Assembly (NCBI GenBank): GCA_965372355.1
Contig: CBDVBZ010000004.1
Coordinates: 1 to 64,000 of the forward strand
Length of the DNA: 64,000 nucleotides
Direction of reading: 5' to 3'
Origin: CBDVBZ01 sp965372355
GTDB taxonomy: Bacteria; Krumholzibacteriota; Krumholzibacteriia; WVZY01
The notes under the pieces were generated by a model, which was not told where the DNA came from, ran no database searches, and worked only from the letters and a program-made list of their open reading frames with translations. Position numbers and translations under genes: made by a program. Of the stretch, positions 35,422-43,823 are shown piece after piece. Each line of letters begins with the position of its first letter. The first letter of the stretch is position 1.

Positions 35422-37536
35422 TCAACTCTTGCCTCGTCGCGCTGCTGCGTCCCTGCAGTAGATGCGGACGATTCCCGAACTGGTGGACTTCCCGGGCGCA
35501 GGTTTCTGCGACGTGACCACACCGGTTCCGCTGATCGAACAGCGCAGCCCCGCCTGGACGGCTTTTCGTTTCGCCGCTCGAATTGGCAAACCCCTGAGAT
35601 CGGGTGTCTTGTGCTGGGCCGTGCGCGACGAGCCCTCACTCAAATAGAGTCTCAACACTTCGTCCCGTCCCATTGCGACTCCGGGATCGGGGTCCTGCGC
35701 GACCACTTTGCCACTATTCCCGTTGCACAGGACGTTGAGCTCGAGCTGTCTGGCCTGCGCCATCGCCCGAGCGCGTTCGAGCCTCAGAAAATTCGGAGCG
35801 ATGATCGTCTCTCCGTTCCCTGCGGACCCATCCTCCAGGACATCGGTTGTGAGCACCTGATCGAACATCGACGATGAGTTGGCGATCGCGGCCATCATCT
35901 TCGAGAACACGGGCGCCGCCGACACGCCGCCAAAGCGGTTGCGATAGTTGGGTTCATCCAGCATGACGAGGCAGACGATCTGCGGATTCTCGTAGGGCGC
36001 GAACCCGACAAAGCTCGCGATGAATCTGTTCTCCGAGTACCCCCCGGACGAACAAGCCTTCTCCGCCGTCCCTGTCTTGCCCGACAACTCCAGGTACACG
36101 AGGTCCGCTCGCTGACCGGTTCCCTCTTCGACGACGGAACGGCAGAAGCTTCTCAGGCGCTGCGCGGTGTCTTTGGAAACAACCCGTCGAACCCTGACCG
36201 GCTCGAAGGTCTCGATATCTTCTTTGTTCTCATCGATGATCGATTTGACGATTCTCGGCTTCATCAGAACACCGTCGTTGGCAATCGCCGCAAACGCGTT
36301 GGCCAGCTGCAGTGGTGTCACGGCGATCTCCTGACCGAACGCCATCGTGATCTGCGTTCGTCTGGACCACTTTTTAACTGGCGCCACACTCCCCGCGGAC
36401 TCGCCGAGGAATCGGATACCGGTCTTCGCGCCAAAACCAAAGAGCCGGACGAACTCGAAAAACTCGAGTGGCTTGAGATTGAGCGAGGCCTTGGCCATTA
36501 CGATATTGCTCGAAAAAACAAATCCTTCCCGGAAGGTCAGGTGGCCGTAGGGGTGCGAATCCGATATAACGGCCACACCCATGTCCGCCCGACCGTTCTC
36601 GGCATCAAAAACATCGAAACTGCGGACCTTCGAGGTCTGAAGCAAGGCGGCGGCGGTCACCAGCTTGAACGTGGATCCCGGCTCGTAGACATTGGACACG
36701 GACCGTAATGTCCACAGCGAATCGGCCAGGTCCCTGGCCCCTCGTGATGCCGCCGAGGGAGACTCGGCGAGTGCCAGGACCCCCCCGGTCGGCACGTTCA
36801 GTATGATAAGCGCCCCCCCGTTCGCGCCCGATTCCCGGACGGAGCGCTCCAACTCGAGCTCGGCGATCTCCTGAAGACCCGCATCGATCGTGAGGACGAC
36901 GTGCCTGCCGTTGAGCGGTTTTTCTTCCGCGTATGTGTAATAGCCCTTCGATTTGTAGGTACCGTCTCTCTGCACCACTTCCCAGCCCGGAGTCCCGGCC
37001 AGTGTTTCATCGAAGGCCGCCTCGATGCCGGCCCTTCCCTCGCTCTCGTGCCCCACGAACCCCACGATCTTCGCCGCCGTGCTGCCAAATGGGTATATAC
37101 GGTCCGCCTCGCGGTGGATTTCCACACCACACAACCCTTTGATCTCCAGACGGGCCTCGTCCGACAACGCGCACTGTCGTTTGACATAGACAAAAGACTT
37201 GTCGGAACGGAGCAGTTTCTTGACCGCGCTTTTTGGCATGGAGAGATGTCGTGAGAGAACGGATACGACTTCCCCGCCTTTCTGCACCTTCTGCGGGTTG
37301 AGCGATACCGAGCAGGACCTGATACTCAGCGCAAGCGGGCGGCCGTTGCGGTCAAAAATGCCTCCACGAATCGGAGGCACCTGTTTCTTGACCTTCCACT
37401 GATCCGTCGCCATGTCGGCGTAGTGGGCTCTCGAGAAGATCTGCACCTTAATCAATTTACCCCAGAGAACCAGGGTAAGAATCACGAACACGCCACCGAC
37501 GACATAGAGCCGAAAATTTCGTTTCTTGCGTCTCAT
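35422..37536 (-). CDS. ftsI: Division transpeptidase FtsI/PBP with C-terminal PASTA domains
   Basis: Class B penicillin-binding protein that crosslinks septal peptidoglycan with FtsW. 704 residues: one membrane helix (9-26), a dimerisation domain with RGGIFDRNGRPLALS, and the transpeptidase domain with STFK (S288-K291), SSN (342-344) and KTG (487-489). Two PASTA repeats follow (about 575-700), as in SpoVD and PBP2x of Gram-positives; E. coli FtsI has none. ATG overlaps the ftsL-like gene as ATGA. Confidence 0.96.
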   Translation of the reverse strand: MRRKKRNFRLYVVGGVFVILTLVLWGKLIKVQIFSRAHYADMATDQWKVKKQVPPIRGGIFDRNGRPLALSIRSCSVSLNPQKVQKGGEVVSVLSRHLSMPKSAVKKLLRSDKSFVYVKRQCALSDEARLEIKGLCGVEIHREADRIYPFGSTAAKIVGFVGHESEGRAGIEAAFDETLAGTPGWEVVQRDGTYKSKGYYTYAEEKPLNGRHVVLTIDAGLQEIAELELERSVRESGANGGALIILNVPTGGVLALAESPSAASRGARDLADSLWTLRSVSNVYEPGSTFKLVTAAALLQTSKVRSFDVFDAENGRADMGVAVISDSHPYGHLTFREGFVFSSNIVMAKASLNLKPLEFFEFVRLFGFGAKTGIRFLGESAGSVAPVKKWSRRTQITMAFGQEIAVTPLQLANAFAAIANDGVLMKPRIVKSIIDENKEDIETFEPVRVRRVVSKDTAQRLRSFCRSVVEEGTGQRADLVYLELSGKTGTAEKACSSGGYSENRFIASFVGFAPYENPQIVCLVMLDEPNYRNRFGGVSAAPVFSKMMAAIANSSSMFDQVLTTDVLEDGSAGNGETIIAPNFLRLERARAMAQARQLELNVLCNGNSGKVVAQDPDPGVAMGRDEVLRLYLSEGSSRTAQHKTPDLRGLPIRAAKRKAVQAGLRCSISGTGVVTSQKPAPGKSTSSGIVRIYCRDAAARRGKS

Positions 37537-37976
37537 CGACCCGACTTTCCGCTTTCGCGTAGCAGACTAAACCGGTAAAGATCGTTGTTCCCGGAAAACT
37601 CGTGTGTGAACTCGACAGGCTGCCGCGGACCCTGCGGATCGTTCTCGACAGCGAATCTTTCAATGGTACCGTCGTGGGCCTGAACCATGCCAAGCTTCGA
37701 CTCACAGTATTCCGTCACCTTCCCCCGCGACGACCTCGAGATATACTCACCGGTGAGTTTGTGGAGCGCCTCGTTACGCCCCTGCCTCGAGCGTTTCAAC
37801 TCTGCAATGTCTTGCGTGAGCACCGACGTGTACACCTGTGCAGAAACATACGTCAGCAAGAGCAGGGCAATCCCCGTGTAGACAAGAAGTGTCACGTGCA
37901 GGCGGGTACTGCACGTTAAGGCGGCAGCCAAACCGTGGCCGAGCCTGCGATAGATGTCGTTCTTGTTTTTCTTCAT
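37533..37976 (-). CDS. ftsL: FtsL-like bitopic division protein
   Basis: A 147-residue protein: basic N-terminus (MKKNKNDIYRRLG), one membrane helix (about 27-48, LHVTLLVYTGIALLLLTYVSA), then a coiled-coil-prone stretch (LTQDIAELKRSRQGRNEALHK) as expected for FtsL, which pairs with FtsB and recruits FtsW/FtsI. Primary sequence is weakly conserved in FtsL, so the call rests on topology and on the place between rsmH and ftsI. ATG 37976 is seven bases after GGAG; the longer upstream frame lies in rsmH. A tail of about 45 residues after the coil is extra. Confidence 0.8.
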   Translation of the reverse strand: MKKNKNDIYRRLGHGLAAALTCSTRLHVTLLVYTGIALLLLTYVSAQVYTSVLTQDIAELKRSRQGRNEALHKLTGEYISRSSRGKVTEYCESKLGMVQAHDGTIERFAVENDPQGPRQPVEFTHEFSGNNDLYRFSLLRESGKSGR

Positions 37977-37986
37977 CTGTCTTCTC

Positions 37987-38892
37987 CTAGACAACAACTC
38001 GTGCGGCACGCAGCCGGGCGCTTCGCGCTCTGGGGTTGGCCTCAACTTCTTGCGATGACGGTTTCACCACGCGCCGCGTCAGAACCTCCAGCGTCGCCGT
38101 GTGATCACAGGCACATACCGGCACCCGGGGAGGACATATGCAATCACGGCTTTCCCGCCGAAAGGAGTCTTTGACAAGTCGATCTTCAAGAGAGTGATAA
38201 CTTATGACAACGATCCTTGCGTTCTTGCGCAGTTTTGCAGCAAGCCCATCGAGGAATCGTTCGAGATTGCGAAGTTCATCGTTGACTACGATGCGAATCG
38301 CCTGAAACACCTTGCTCAACAGGGCCGGTGGCGCGGGGCCCCGCAATACGGTTTCGACGGCCTGCCGGAGATCGGATGTCGTGGTCATTTCGTTTCGTTC
38401 GACCGCGGCGCGAATCTCCTTCGCGATCTTCGACGCTCCCCTCACTTCACCAAGGCGTTTTATCATCCGTGAGAGCTCGCGCTTATCGGTTCTCTCCAGC
38501 AACGCTCCGGCCGTTTCTCCCTCGGAGGACATTCGCATGTCGAGCGGTCCGTCGCTAGCGTGACTGAATCCGCGCTCGTGTCTGTCTATCTGCAGGCTCG
38601 ACACACCGAGATCGACGAGCACTCCGTCCGCCCGCTCCTGCTCGATCTGGTGAAGATCAGCGTAGTTGGCTCTCACGAGTCGAACTCGCTCCTTGAAAGG
38701 TTTGAGGGTTTTCTCCGCCTCGGCGAGCGCCTGCGGATCGCGATCGATTCCGAGAACGCGCACATCCTGGTTCGCAACGAGAATCGCGGCCGTGTGTCCT
38801 CCGCCACCAACGGTGGCATCGATCAACAGCCGCGACTGTTCGTGCAGCAGGTAGTGCACGACTTCGGTTGTCATCACCGGGGTATGGATCAT
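37987..38892 (-). CDS. rsmH: 16S rRNA (cytosine-1402 N4)-methyltransferase
   Basis: Methylates C1402 of 16S rRNA in the P site. 301 residues. Seen: HTPVMTTEVVHYL, SAM motif DATVGGGGHTAAIL (25-38), LGIDRDPQAL, GVLVDLGVSSLQID, GPLDMRM, and VVISYHSLEDRLVK near the C-terminus. ATG 38892 behind GGGAG. Second gene of the dcw cluster, after mraZ. Confidence 0.98.
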   Translation of the reverse strand: MIHTPVMTTEVVHYLLHEQSRLLIDATVGGGGHTAAILVANQDVRVLGIDRDPQALAEAEKTLKPFKERVRLVRANYADLHQIEQERADGVLVDLGVSSLQIDRHERGFSHASDGPLDMRMSSEGETAGALLERTDKRELSRMIKRLGEVRGASKIAKEIRAAVERNEMTTTSDLRQAVETVLRGPAPPALLSKVFQAIRIVVNDELRNLERFLDGLAAKLRKNARIVVISYHSLEDRLVKDSFRRESRDCICPPRVPVCACDHTATLEVLTRRVVKPSSQEVEANPRARSARLRAARVVV

Positions 38893-38955
38893 TGAATGCT
38901 CCCGTGCCTGGATCCGGATCGAAACACGCTCCAGCCAGGTTTCGATCTACCCCCA

Positions 38956-39399
38956 TCAGAACAACCGATCGTTCGTTTCCTTGAACGCGCGTATCATGTC
39001 CTCGTACTTCCTCTCCATGTGACTCTTGTGCCAAACTTCTATGTAGATATCCATATCGACAACTGCGACCGTCCCGTCGAGTCTGCACGTCTCTCGAATA
39101 CGGCCCGGAATCATGAATCTCCCCTGGCCATCGACGACAGCCGTTTCCTTGATCATCATCGCGTACCGGTACGTGTCCTTTTTTTGCTCCCCGGGTGTCC
39201 CGCTTCGCAGGGTCTGCCGGTACTCCTCCCACTGCGAGGCCGTGCGAATCTCGAGATATGGAGGGTCGGAGAGGTTGGGCACGAGGTACAGAGTGTCGCC
39301 TTTCTTGATCTCAAACGCCTCGCGGACCTCCTTCGGGAGCAGCAATCGGCCCTTGCTGTCAATGGCGTGCAGGGACTTCTCATTGAAGTGGTTGATCAT
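38956..39399 (-). CDS. mraZ: Transcriptional regulator MraZ
   Basis: DNA-binding ring-forming regulator and first gene of the dcw cluster; in E. coli it represses its own operon. 147 residues with two SpoVT/AbrB-type halves, each with the DxxxR motif: IDSKGRLLLPKEVRE (about 13-27) and VDGQGRFMIPGRIRE (about 89-103). ATG 39399 has no strong Shine-Dalgarno. A 63-base gap separates it from rsmH. No clear TGGG direct-repeat operator was seen upstream. Confidence 0.97.
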   Translation of the reverse strand: MINHFNEKSLHAIDSKGRLLLPKEVREAFEIKKGDTLYLVPNLSDPPYLEIRTASQWEEYRQTLRSGTPGEQKKDTYRYAMMIKETAVVDGQGRFMIPGRIRETCRLDGTVAVVDMDIYIEVWHKSHMERKYEDMIRAFKETNDRLF

Positions 39400-39472
39400 A
39401 GATATATACCAGAAATTTCGGTTTGTTGATCAAGCTCTAGTGAAACTGGGAACTACCTCCACAATAGCGCCT

Positions 39473-39501
39473 AGAATAGGTTCTATTTGGGACACAGTCA
39501 A
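39473..39501 (-). promoter_or_regulatory. Sigma70-type promoter of mraZ and the dcw cluster
   Basis: On the minus strand: TTGACT (39496-39501), 17-base spacer, TATTCT (39473-39478), about 70 bases before the mraZ start codon. Five of six bases match at -35 and four or more at -10. It is the only strong promoter seen ahead of the 17-kb cluster. Confidence 0.6.
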
Positions 39502-39770
39502 GCGCAAAATCCGTCATCTGGAAGATTCCCTGGAGATTTCCATGAACGGCATAACCTGTTTGTTTATATTAGATTAATGGTCTCTCAAGAACGGGATCAG
39601 TCGTCCGGAGGGCCGAGAACGCCCGAGAGGCCCGACGGGGCATTTTTCGGCGTAAAATAGCGTATCACACTATGTCACAATAGGTTGCGCTGGCCGAAGG
39701 TCTCTGGAGCGTGCCTGAGCCTCCACGAGCCTCTTGGACAGGGTTCCCTCCCCACCGGAAGGTGCTTTTT
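39502..39770. other. Non-coding gap between the glycan locus and the mraZ promoter
   Basis: No protein gene. Plus strand: GCCC-GACG-GGGC followed by ATTTTT (about 39636-39653) and CACC-GGAA-GGTG followed by CTTTTTT (39753-39771). Both look like short Rho-independent terminators pointing to the right, although no plus-strand gene lies before them. GGGCC...GGCCC pairing overlaps the first. An unannotated small plus-strand RNA is possible; nothing in the bases identifies one. Confidence 0.4.
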
Positions 39771-39771
39771 T
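39753..39771 (+). terminator. Short hairpin with T-run, plus strand
   Basis: CACC stem, GGAA loop, GGTG stem, C, then six T. The stem is only four base pairs, so efficiency is doubtful. It has no plus-strand gene upstream and abuts the stop codon of the minus-strand GT-C gene. Confidence 0.35.
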
Positions 39772-41270
39772 CAGTCGGAGTACACGCGATACAGCGTGAA
39801 GTAGTACGGGCCGGGCATGCGGATACCGAGGTTCTCCATCCGCTCCACCCGGATGGCCGCCAGCCGGCAGTCACCAAAGGTCCGCCCATCCAGCCGGTTT
39901 GGCGTCGTCGCCCGGTCGATCAGGAAGTCGACCCGCGGAAAAGCGGCGAGGTCGAGGTAGAGCCCCTGTTGAACCACTTCCTCGTATGTGTGCTCGCGCA
40001 TCAGTCTCGCGGTCGCTGTATCCACCAGCCCACCGAGATCGAGAACGCGGCGCTTCGAATAGAATCCGACGTAACCGATGTCGATCGCGGCCACGACGGC
40101 GTCTTCGTCGGAGTGATTCTTGATGTGGAGAGCGAGATGTTTAAGGTTGTGGGTAAGGTCCCGCGAGAACGCGCGCGACGGTCCGACCACGAACCCGAAG
40201 TAGAGCGCGATATTCAACGTCACCACGATGATCGCCGTGGCCGTTATCAGGGCACGCCGGCCGCTTGCCGCCCTGCCGAGTTTCCCCGCCAGATCCTCCA
40301 GGGCGACAAAACCAAGCACCAGGGCAAAAGGAGTCGTGAGCAGCAAGTAGCGGGACAAGATCTGGACATCGAAAACAACGAACGCGACCGGCAACGCAAC
40401 AATCCACAACAGCAGAAACCGGCATTGGTCAGAGAGCACCTTCGCTCGACCGCGAAGTACCACGATGGATGCGAGGATCGCGAGGAGCAGAATACCTTCG
40501 GTACCGCCCGAGATCTCTGCGACGGGCTCCAGTCTCTGAACGAGGGAGATGGGGTTGAGACTGAACCCACCGCTCTTTGCTCCCGCGGTAAGCGGCAAAA
40601 ACTGTCCGAGATGAAGTTTGGCGAAAGCGAGCCACGGCGCAATGAGTGCCGCGTAGATCGTGAGAGTGCGAACCAAACACGACCACTCGCGCCGTCTTAC
40701 GGACAGAAACGCCAGCACATAGACGGGCACCAACAAATACGCCTCCGGACGGACAAGTGCGGCAATCGCCATAGCGAATCCAAGCAGCCACGCCTTGCGG
40801 GGCGAGTGCGACGCGTCGAGCCATGCGATACCCGCCGCCGCGATCACAAGAACCGCCGAAGCGGTTTCCATGCTCAGGGCCGTCCATCGCACGTGCCACG
40901 CGTGCGTGGCCAGCGTCAAAGCGCACATCCACGCGGTGAACACGGCAAGCCCGATCGCACGGGCGAAGCCAAACATGAGAACCACGGCGACACCGCCGCT
41001 GAGCCACGACAGAATGCGCGAGTACACAACGAGATTCTCTCCGCCCCCGAAGATGCTTCCCAACGCAGCGAGGCACAACACCCACAGGGGGCTGGTTGTC
41101 CCATACGCCACGTTGCCGGCGTTAAAGCTGTACTCCCCGCGGATGATCATGTTGTCTGCGTACTGGATGTGGATATAGGTGTCGTCGATCACACCGTGCT
41201 TCAATGGCACGAGCAGCACGGCCAGAACAAAGACAGGGATGAGAAGCGATGCGTTTTGCCTTGCAGTCAC
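39771..41270 (-). CDS. Polytopic GT-C-type glycosyltransferase-like membrane protein
   Basis: About 499 residues with roughly ten to twelve helices. The first periplasmic loop holds the acidic motif DDTYIHIQYADNM, as in GT-C enzymes that use polyprenyl-phosphate sugars, followed by GEYSFNAGNVAYGTTSPLW, a pattern of bacterial membrane proteins annotated as hypothetical glycosyltransferases. A soluble C-terminal domain of about 120 residues (VAAIDIGYVGFYSKRRVLDLGGL onward) faces the periplasm. Start uncertain: GTG 41270 chosen, the first start codon after the flippase stop. It is the last gene of the glycan locus. Confidence 0.7.
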   Translation of the reverse strand: MTARQNASLLIPVFVLAVLLVPLKHGVIDDTYIHIQYADNMIIRGEYSFNAGNVAYGTTSPLWVLCLAALGSIFGGGENLVVYSRILSWLSGGVAVVLMFGFARAIGLAVFTAWMCALTLATHAWHVRWTALSMETASAVLVIAAAGIAWLDASHSPRKAWLLGFAMAIAALVRPEAYLLVPVYVLAFLSVRRREWSCLVRTLTIYAALIAPWLAFAKLHLGQFLPLTAGAKSGGFSLNPISLVQRLEPVAEISGGTEGILLLAILASIVVLRGRAKVLSDQCRFLLLWIVALPVAFVVFDVQILSRYLLLTTPFALVLGFVALEDLAGKLGRAASGRRALITATAIIVVTLNIALYFGFVVGPSRAFSRDLTHNLKHLALHIKNHSDEDAVVAAIDIGYVGFYSKRRVLDLGGLVDTATARLMREHTYEEVVQQGLYLDLAAFPRVDFLIDRATTPNRLDGRTFGDCRLAAIRVERMENLGIRMPGPYYFTLYRVYSD

Positions 41271-41295
41271 GACGTTCGTAATCCCCTTTCTTACC

Positions 41296-42858
41296 CTATC
41301 GCCACAGCATTCTGGCCAGTCCACCAAACCCGCTCTTTCGCAGGACCGTCTTCATCCGTTCCTTCTCGTTCTCGTCGAAGACCCGCAAAACCTTCAGCAG
41401 TCCTGGATACACCACACACCCGACAAGAAAGAGTACCACTCTTATGACAAGAGACAAGCCTCCGGATCCAGTATCGATCAACGCCATGACGACGAGGAGA
41501 GGAAGCATCGCCACACACACGCCAACCAGAATACTCGCAAGAACGCGGCCTACGAAGCGGAGGTCAATAGATAGCGCGGATATTCTGACGGCGAGCACGA
41601 GTTGCACGACGCATGCAGCCAGACTCGCCAACCCTATGCCGGTCAAGTCGAGCACCGGGCCAAGAACCGCGATGAGGGCAACATAGACGATTGCCCAGGC
41701 CAGGTCGACCCGAAGCGCGCCGCGAACATGGTCCGTCGCCTTCATCACCGTTGTCAAAGGCGCGGTCGCGGTCACGATCGGTATGCAAGCGGCCAGCATG
41801 ATCACGAGCGGAATGGCAGGCGTATAACTGACGCTCGAAACGAGAATGATGAGATCGCGCCCAAATGCACCGATGCTAAACGCCACGAGCACGCCGACCG
41901 CCACGCTGAACTTGAGGAACATTCGGGCAATCGAATCGGCATCTCTTGCTCTTCCTTCGACGTGAAGCCGGGTGACCTCCGGCTGGATCGCCGTGTTCGA
42001 TGCGGCAAGCAGCCGGTTTGCCGATTGTGTGATACGGGCGCCGATGTGAAACAGGGCAATGAGTTCGAGAGGGAGAACCTGTGCCACAACGTACCGGTCG
42101 ACATCGGTAAAGGCCACTGCCACCAGACTGATCCCCAGCGCACCGAGAAAGTAGTCGCGGTATGCGACACCGCTCGCCGCAGCACTCGCCGCGTCCCGGC
42201 CACCGTTCTCAATACCCGTCCGCGCCACCAACCACAGAAACACCGGGATGCCGATACCGGTTGAGACAAGATGCACAACACCGAGAATCCTGAAGATCAG
42301 CGCGAGGGACAGGTCATGTCGAGCGATATACATCCACACCAATGTGGCGAGCAATGACAATAGTTCGATAGGCACCTGAACGGTGATCCTGCGCAACCCC
42401 TGCAGCCCACCATAGACGATCTGCTTGAGAACAATCCCTAATGTCGTGATCGCAAACCACAGGAGGAGTTCACCGCTGACGACCCCGGGATCCACGAAGG
42501 AGAGCAACCACGACCGCATACCATACGCCACAGCACCGAGCAGCGCGAACAAAACGGTCGAGACGACCAGACACACAACGCTCAGACGCATCGCCCGCGC
42601 GCCGTCGTTGGCCGATTCGTGTACGGGAAGATAACGTACCAGCAGTTGCGGCAGACCGTTGGCGGCAAGCATCGCCAGCAGGAGCGAAAAACCCCTGAGA
42701 GAGGCAAACAAACCAAACGTATCAAGAGCCAGAAAGTTGGACAGTATCTTTATCTGAACAAGAGCGAGGAGCGTACCGAGGATAGCCTGGATGACGAGCG
42801 CCATCGCATTCGGCAGAAATCTGGACTCTCCGTGTGACGTGGGGATGCGATCTCTCAT
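41296..42858 (-). CDS. Wzx-like polysaccharide flippase (MATE/MOP superfamily)
   Basis: 520 residues with about fourteen membrane helices; LPNAMALVIQAILGTLLALVQ at the first helix and LGTYGLFASLRGF-like GLFASLRGFSLLLAMLAANGLPQLLVRYLP follow the Polysacc_synt pattern. These proteins flip undecaprenyl-linked repeat units to the periplasm. ATG 42858 overlaps the stop of the FemAB-like gene as ATGA; the longer upstream frame is inside that gene. The soluble tail (residues about 490-520) is short. No Wzy polymerase is obvious nearby. Confidence 0.8.
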   Translation of the reverse strand: MRDRIPTSHGESRFLPNAMALVIQAILGTLLALVQIKILSNFLALDTFGLFASLRGFSLLLAMLAANGLPQLLVRYLPVHESANDGARAMRLSVVCLVVSTVLFALLGAVAYGMRSWLLSFVDPGVVSGELLLWFAITTLGIVLKQIVYGGLQGLRRITVQVPIELLSLLATLVWMYIARHDLSLALIFRILGVVHLVSTGIGIPVFLWLVARTGIENGGRDAASAAASGVAYRDYFLGALGISLVAVAFTDVDRYVVAQVLPLELIALFHIGARITQSANRLLAASNTAIQPEVTRLHVEGRARDADSIARMFLKFSVAVGVLVAFSIGAFGRDLIILVSSVSYTPAIPLVIMLAACIPIVTATAPLTTVMKATDHVRGALRVDLAWAIVYVALIAVLGPVLDLTGIGLASLAACVVQLVLAVRISALSIDLRFVGRVLASILVGVCVAMLPLLVVMALIDTGSGGLSLVIRVVLFLVGCVVYPGLLKVLRVFDENEKERMKTVLRKSGFGGLARMLWR

Positions 42859-43823
42859 TCGCCTGGTTGTTTGATTGAACGCCTGGCAGCCGCAGCAAAT
42901 CTCAAGGGGATCGAACGCCAACGAAGGACCGGGTACTCGTACCGGGCACCACCGAGCGATTCCTTGTAATCGATCAGCGTGTCCTTGTTCAGGCTGCCTC
43001 CGAGGTTATAGCGTTTGTAACCATTGTCGCACGCATGCCGGATACACGAACTATAGAGGAGTGTGCTCGCCTGGACCGATCGGCTGTCTTGTGTCGTCAC
43101 ACCGTTCCACGCAATCACGGTGTCCCCAAAGTAGAAATTCAAGTGACCGCCGAGCAATTCGTCACCCGCCCGCGCGAGAAACAACCGTACGTTGCCACCA
43201 CCTCTTTGCACCAATTCGACAAACAGCGACTCGGGGTACGCGCGCGGTAGATTCCACTCGTCCGCTCGCTCCCTGTATATCCGGTAATAGCCTCTCACCT
43301 CGTCTGCAGAGGCTGTTTGCGCGACCGTAATACCTTCGCGCTCCGCCTTCCTCGTTTGACGCCGTTTTGATTTCTCGAACTGCCCGCTCCACAGCTCGTC
43401 GAAGCCAGGTTCCAGATCGATAATGTGCGTCGTCACAGTGTCGCGCGACATCCGTGATTCCGGTAAGCGATTCAGAAAGTCAACCATTGCGACCTCGTGC
43501 ACATCCATTCTCCGACGCGTGCGTGCAAATCGATCGGCCAGAAGTTTCTCGACCGGGCCTGCCTCGACGGTGACGGGTCCCCCGTAAGTACCAAAGGGCA
43601 GAGACAAGCACCTCCGCAAAATACCGCTTCCGGTCACGAAGTATGGTAGATATCCGAGGAGGTTCTCACCGCTTCGTGCGACGAGACACCTGAACTTGAA
43701 CTGTGGAAAGCTGTTTGTGAGGCACTCGAGCCAGACGCGCGTGTGATAGAAGCTGGCCAGTGGAGACTGACATGCTATCTCATCGAGACCATCAGGGACT
43801 CGATCCACGGTTTCTACTCGCAT
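42855..43823 (-). CDS. FemAB/GNAT-fold acyltransferase
   Basis: 322 residues. The central and C-terminal parts have the FemAB-like double GNAT layout: FRCLVARSGENLLGYLPYFVTGSGILRR-type first half, basic helix EKSKRRQTRKAEREG, then NVRLFLARAGDELLGGHLNFYFGDTVIAWNG and HACDNGYKRYNLGGSLN. Such enzymes move acyl or aminoacyl groups, in Gram-positives from tRNA to lipid II. Next to a DegT aminotransferase it more likely acylates an amino sugar; that is inference. ATG 43823 overlaps the aminotransferase stop (TGATG); GTG 43826 would give GTGA. Confidence 0.75.
   Translation of the reverse strand: MRVETVDRVPDGLDEIACQSPLASFYHTRVWLECLTNSFPQFKFRCLVARSGENLLGYLPYFVTGSGILRRCLSLPFGTYGGPVTVEAGPVEKLLADRFARTRRRMDVHEVAMVDFLNRLPESRMSRDTVTTHIIDLEPGFDELWSGQFEKSKRRQTRKAEREGITVAQTASADEVRGYYRIYRERADEWNLPRAYPESLFVELVQRGGGNVRLFLARAGDELLGGHLNFYFGDTVIAWNGVTTQDSRSVQASTLLYSSCIRHACDNGYKRYNLGGSLNKDTLIDYKESLGGARYEYPVLRWRSIPLRFAAAARRSIKQPGE

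Noticed and set aside
22144..39399. ddl within the dcw cluster
   Set aside because: All gaps between the cluster genes are short and every frame is accounted for, so D-Ala-D-Ala ligase must be encoded elsewhere.
39400..39500. MraZ operator (TGGG repeats) upstream of mraZ
   Set aside because: Scattered GGG triplets occur but not three TGGG boxes at ten-base intervals on the coding strand.
39711..41447. Long plus-strand open frame opposite the GT-C gene (578 codons)
   Set aside because: Low-complexity charged translation with no recognisable fold or ribosome-binding site; the minus strand encodes a coherent polytopic membrane protein.
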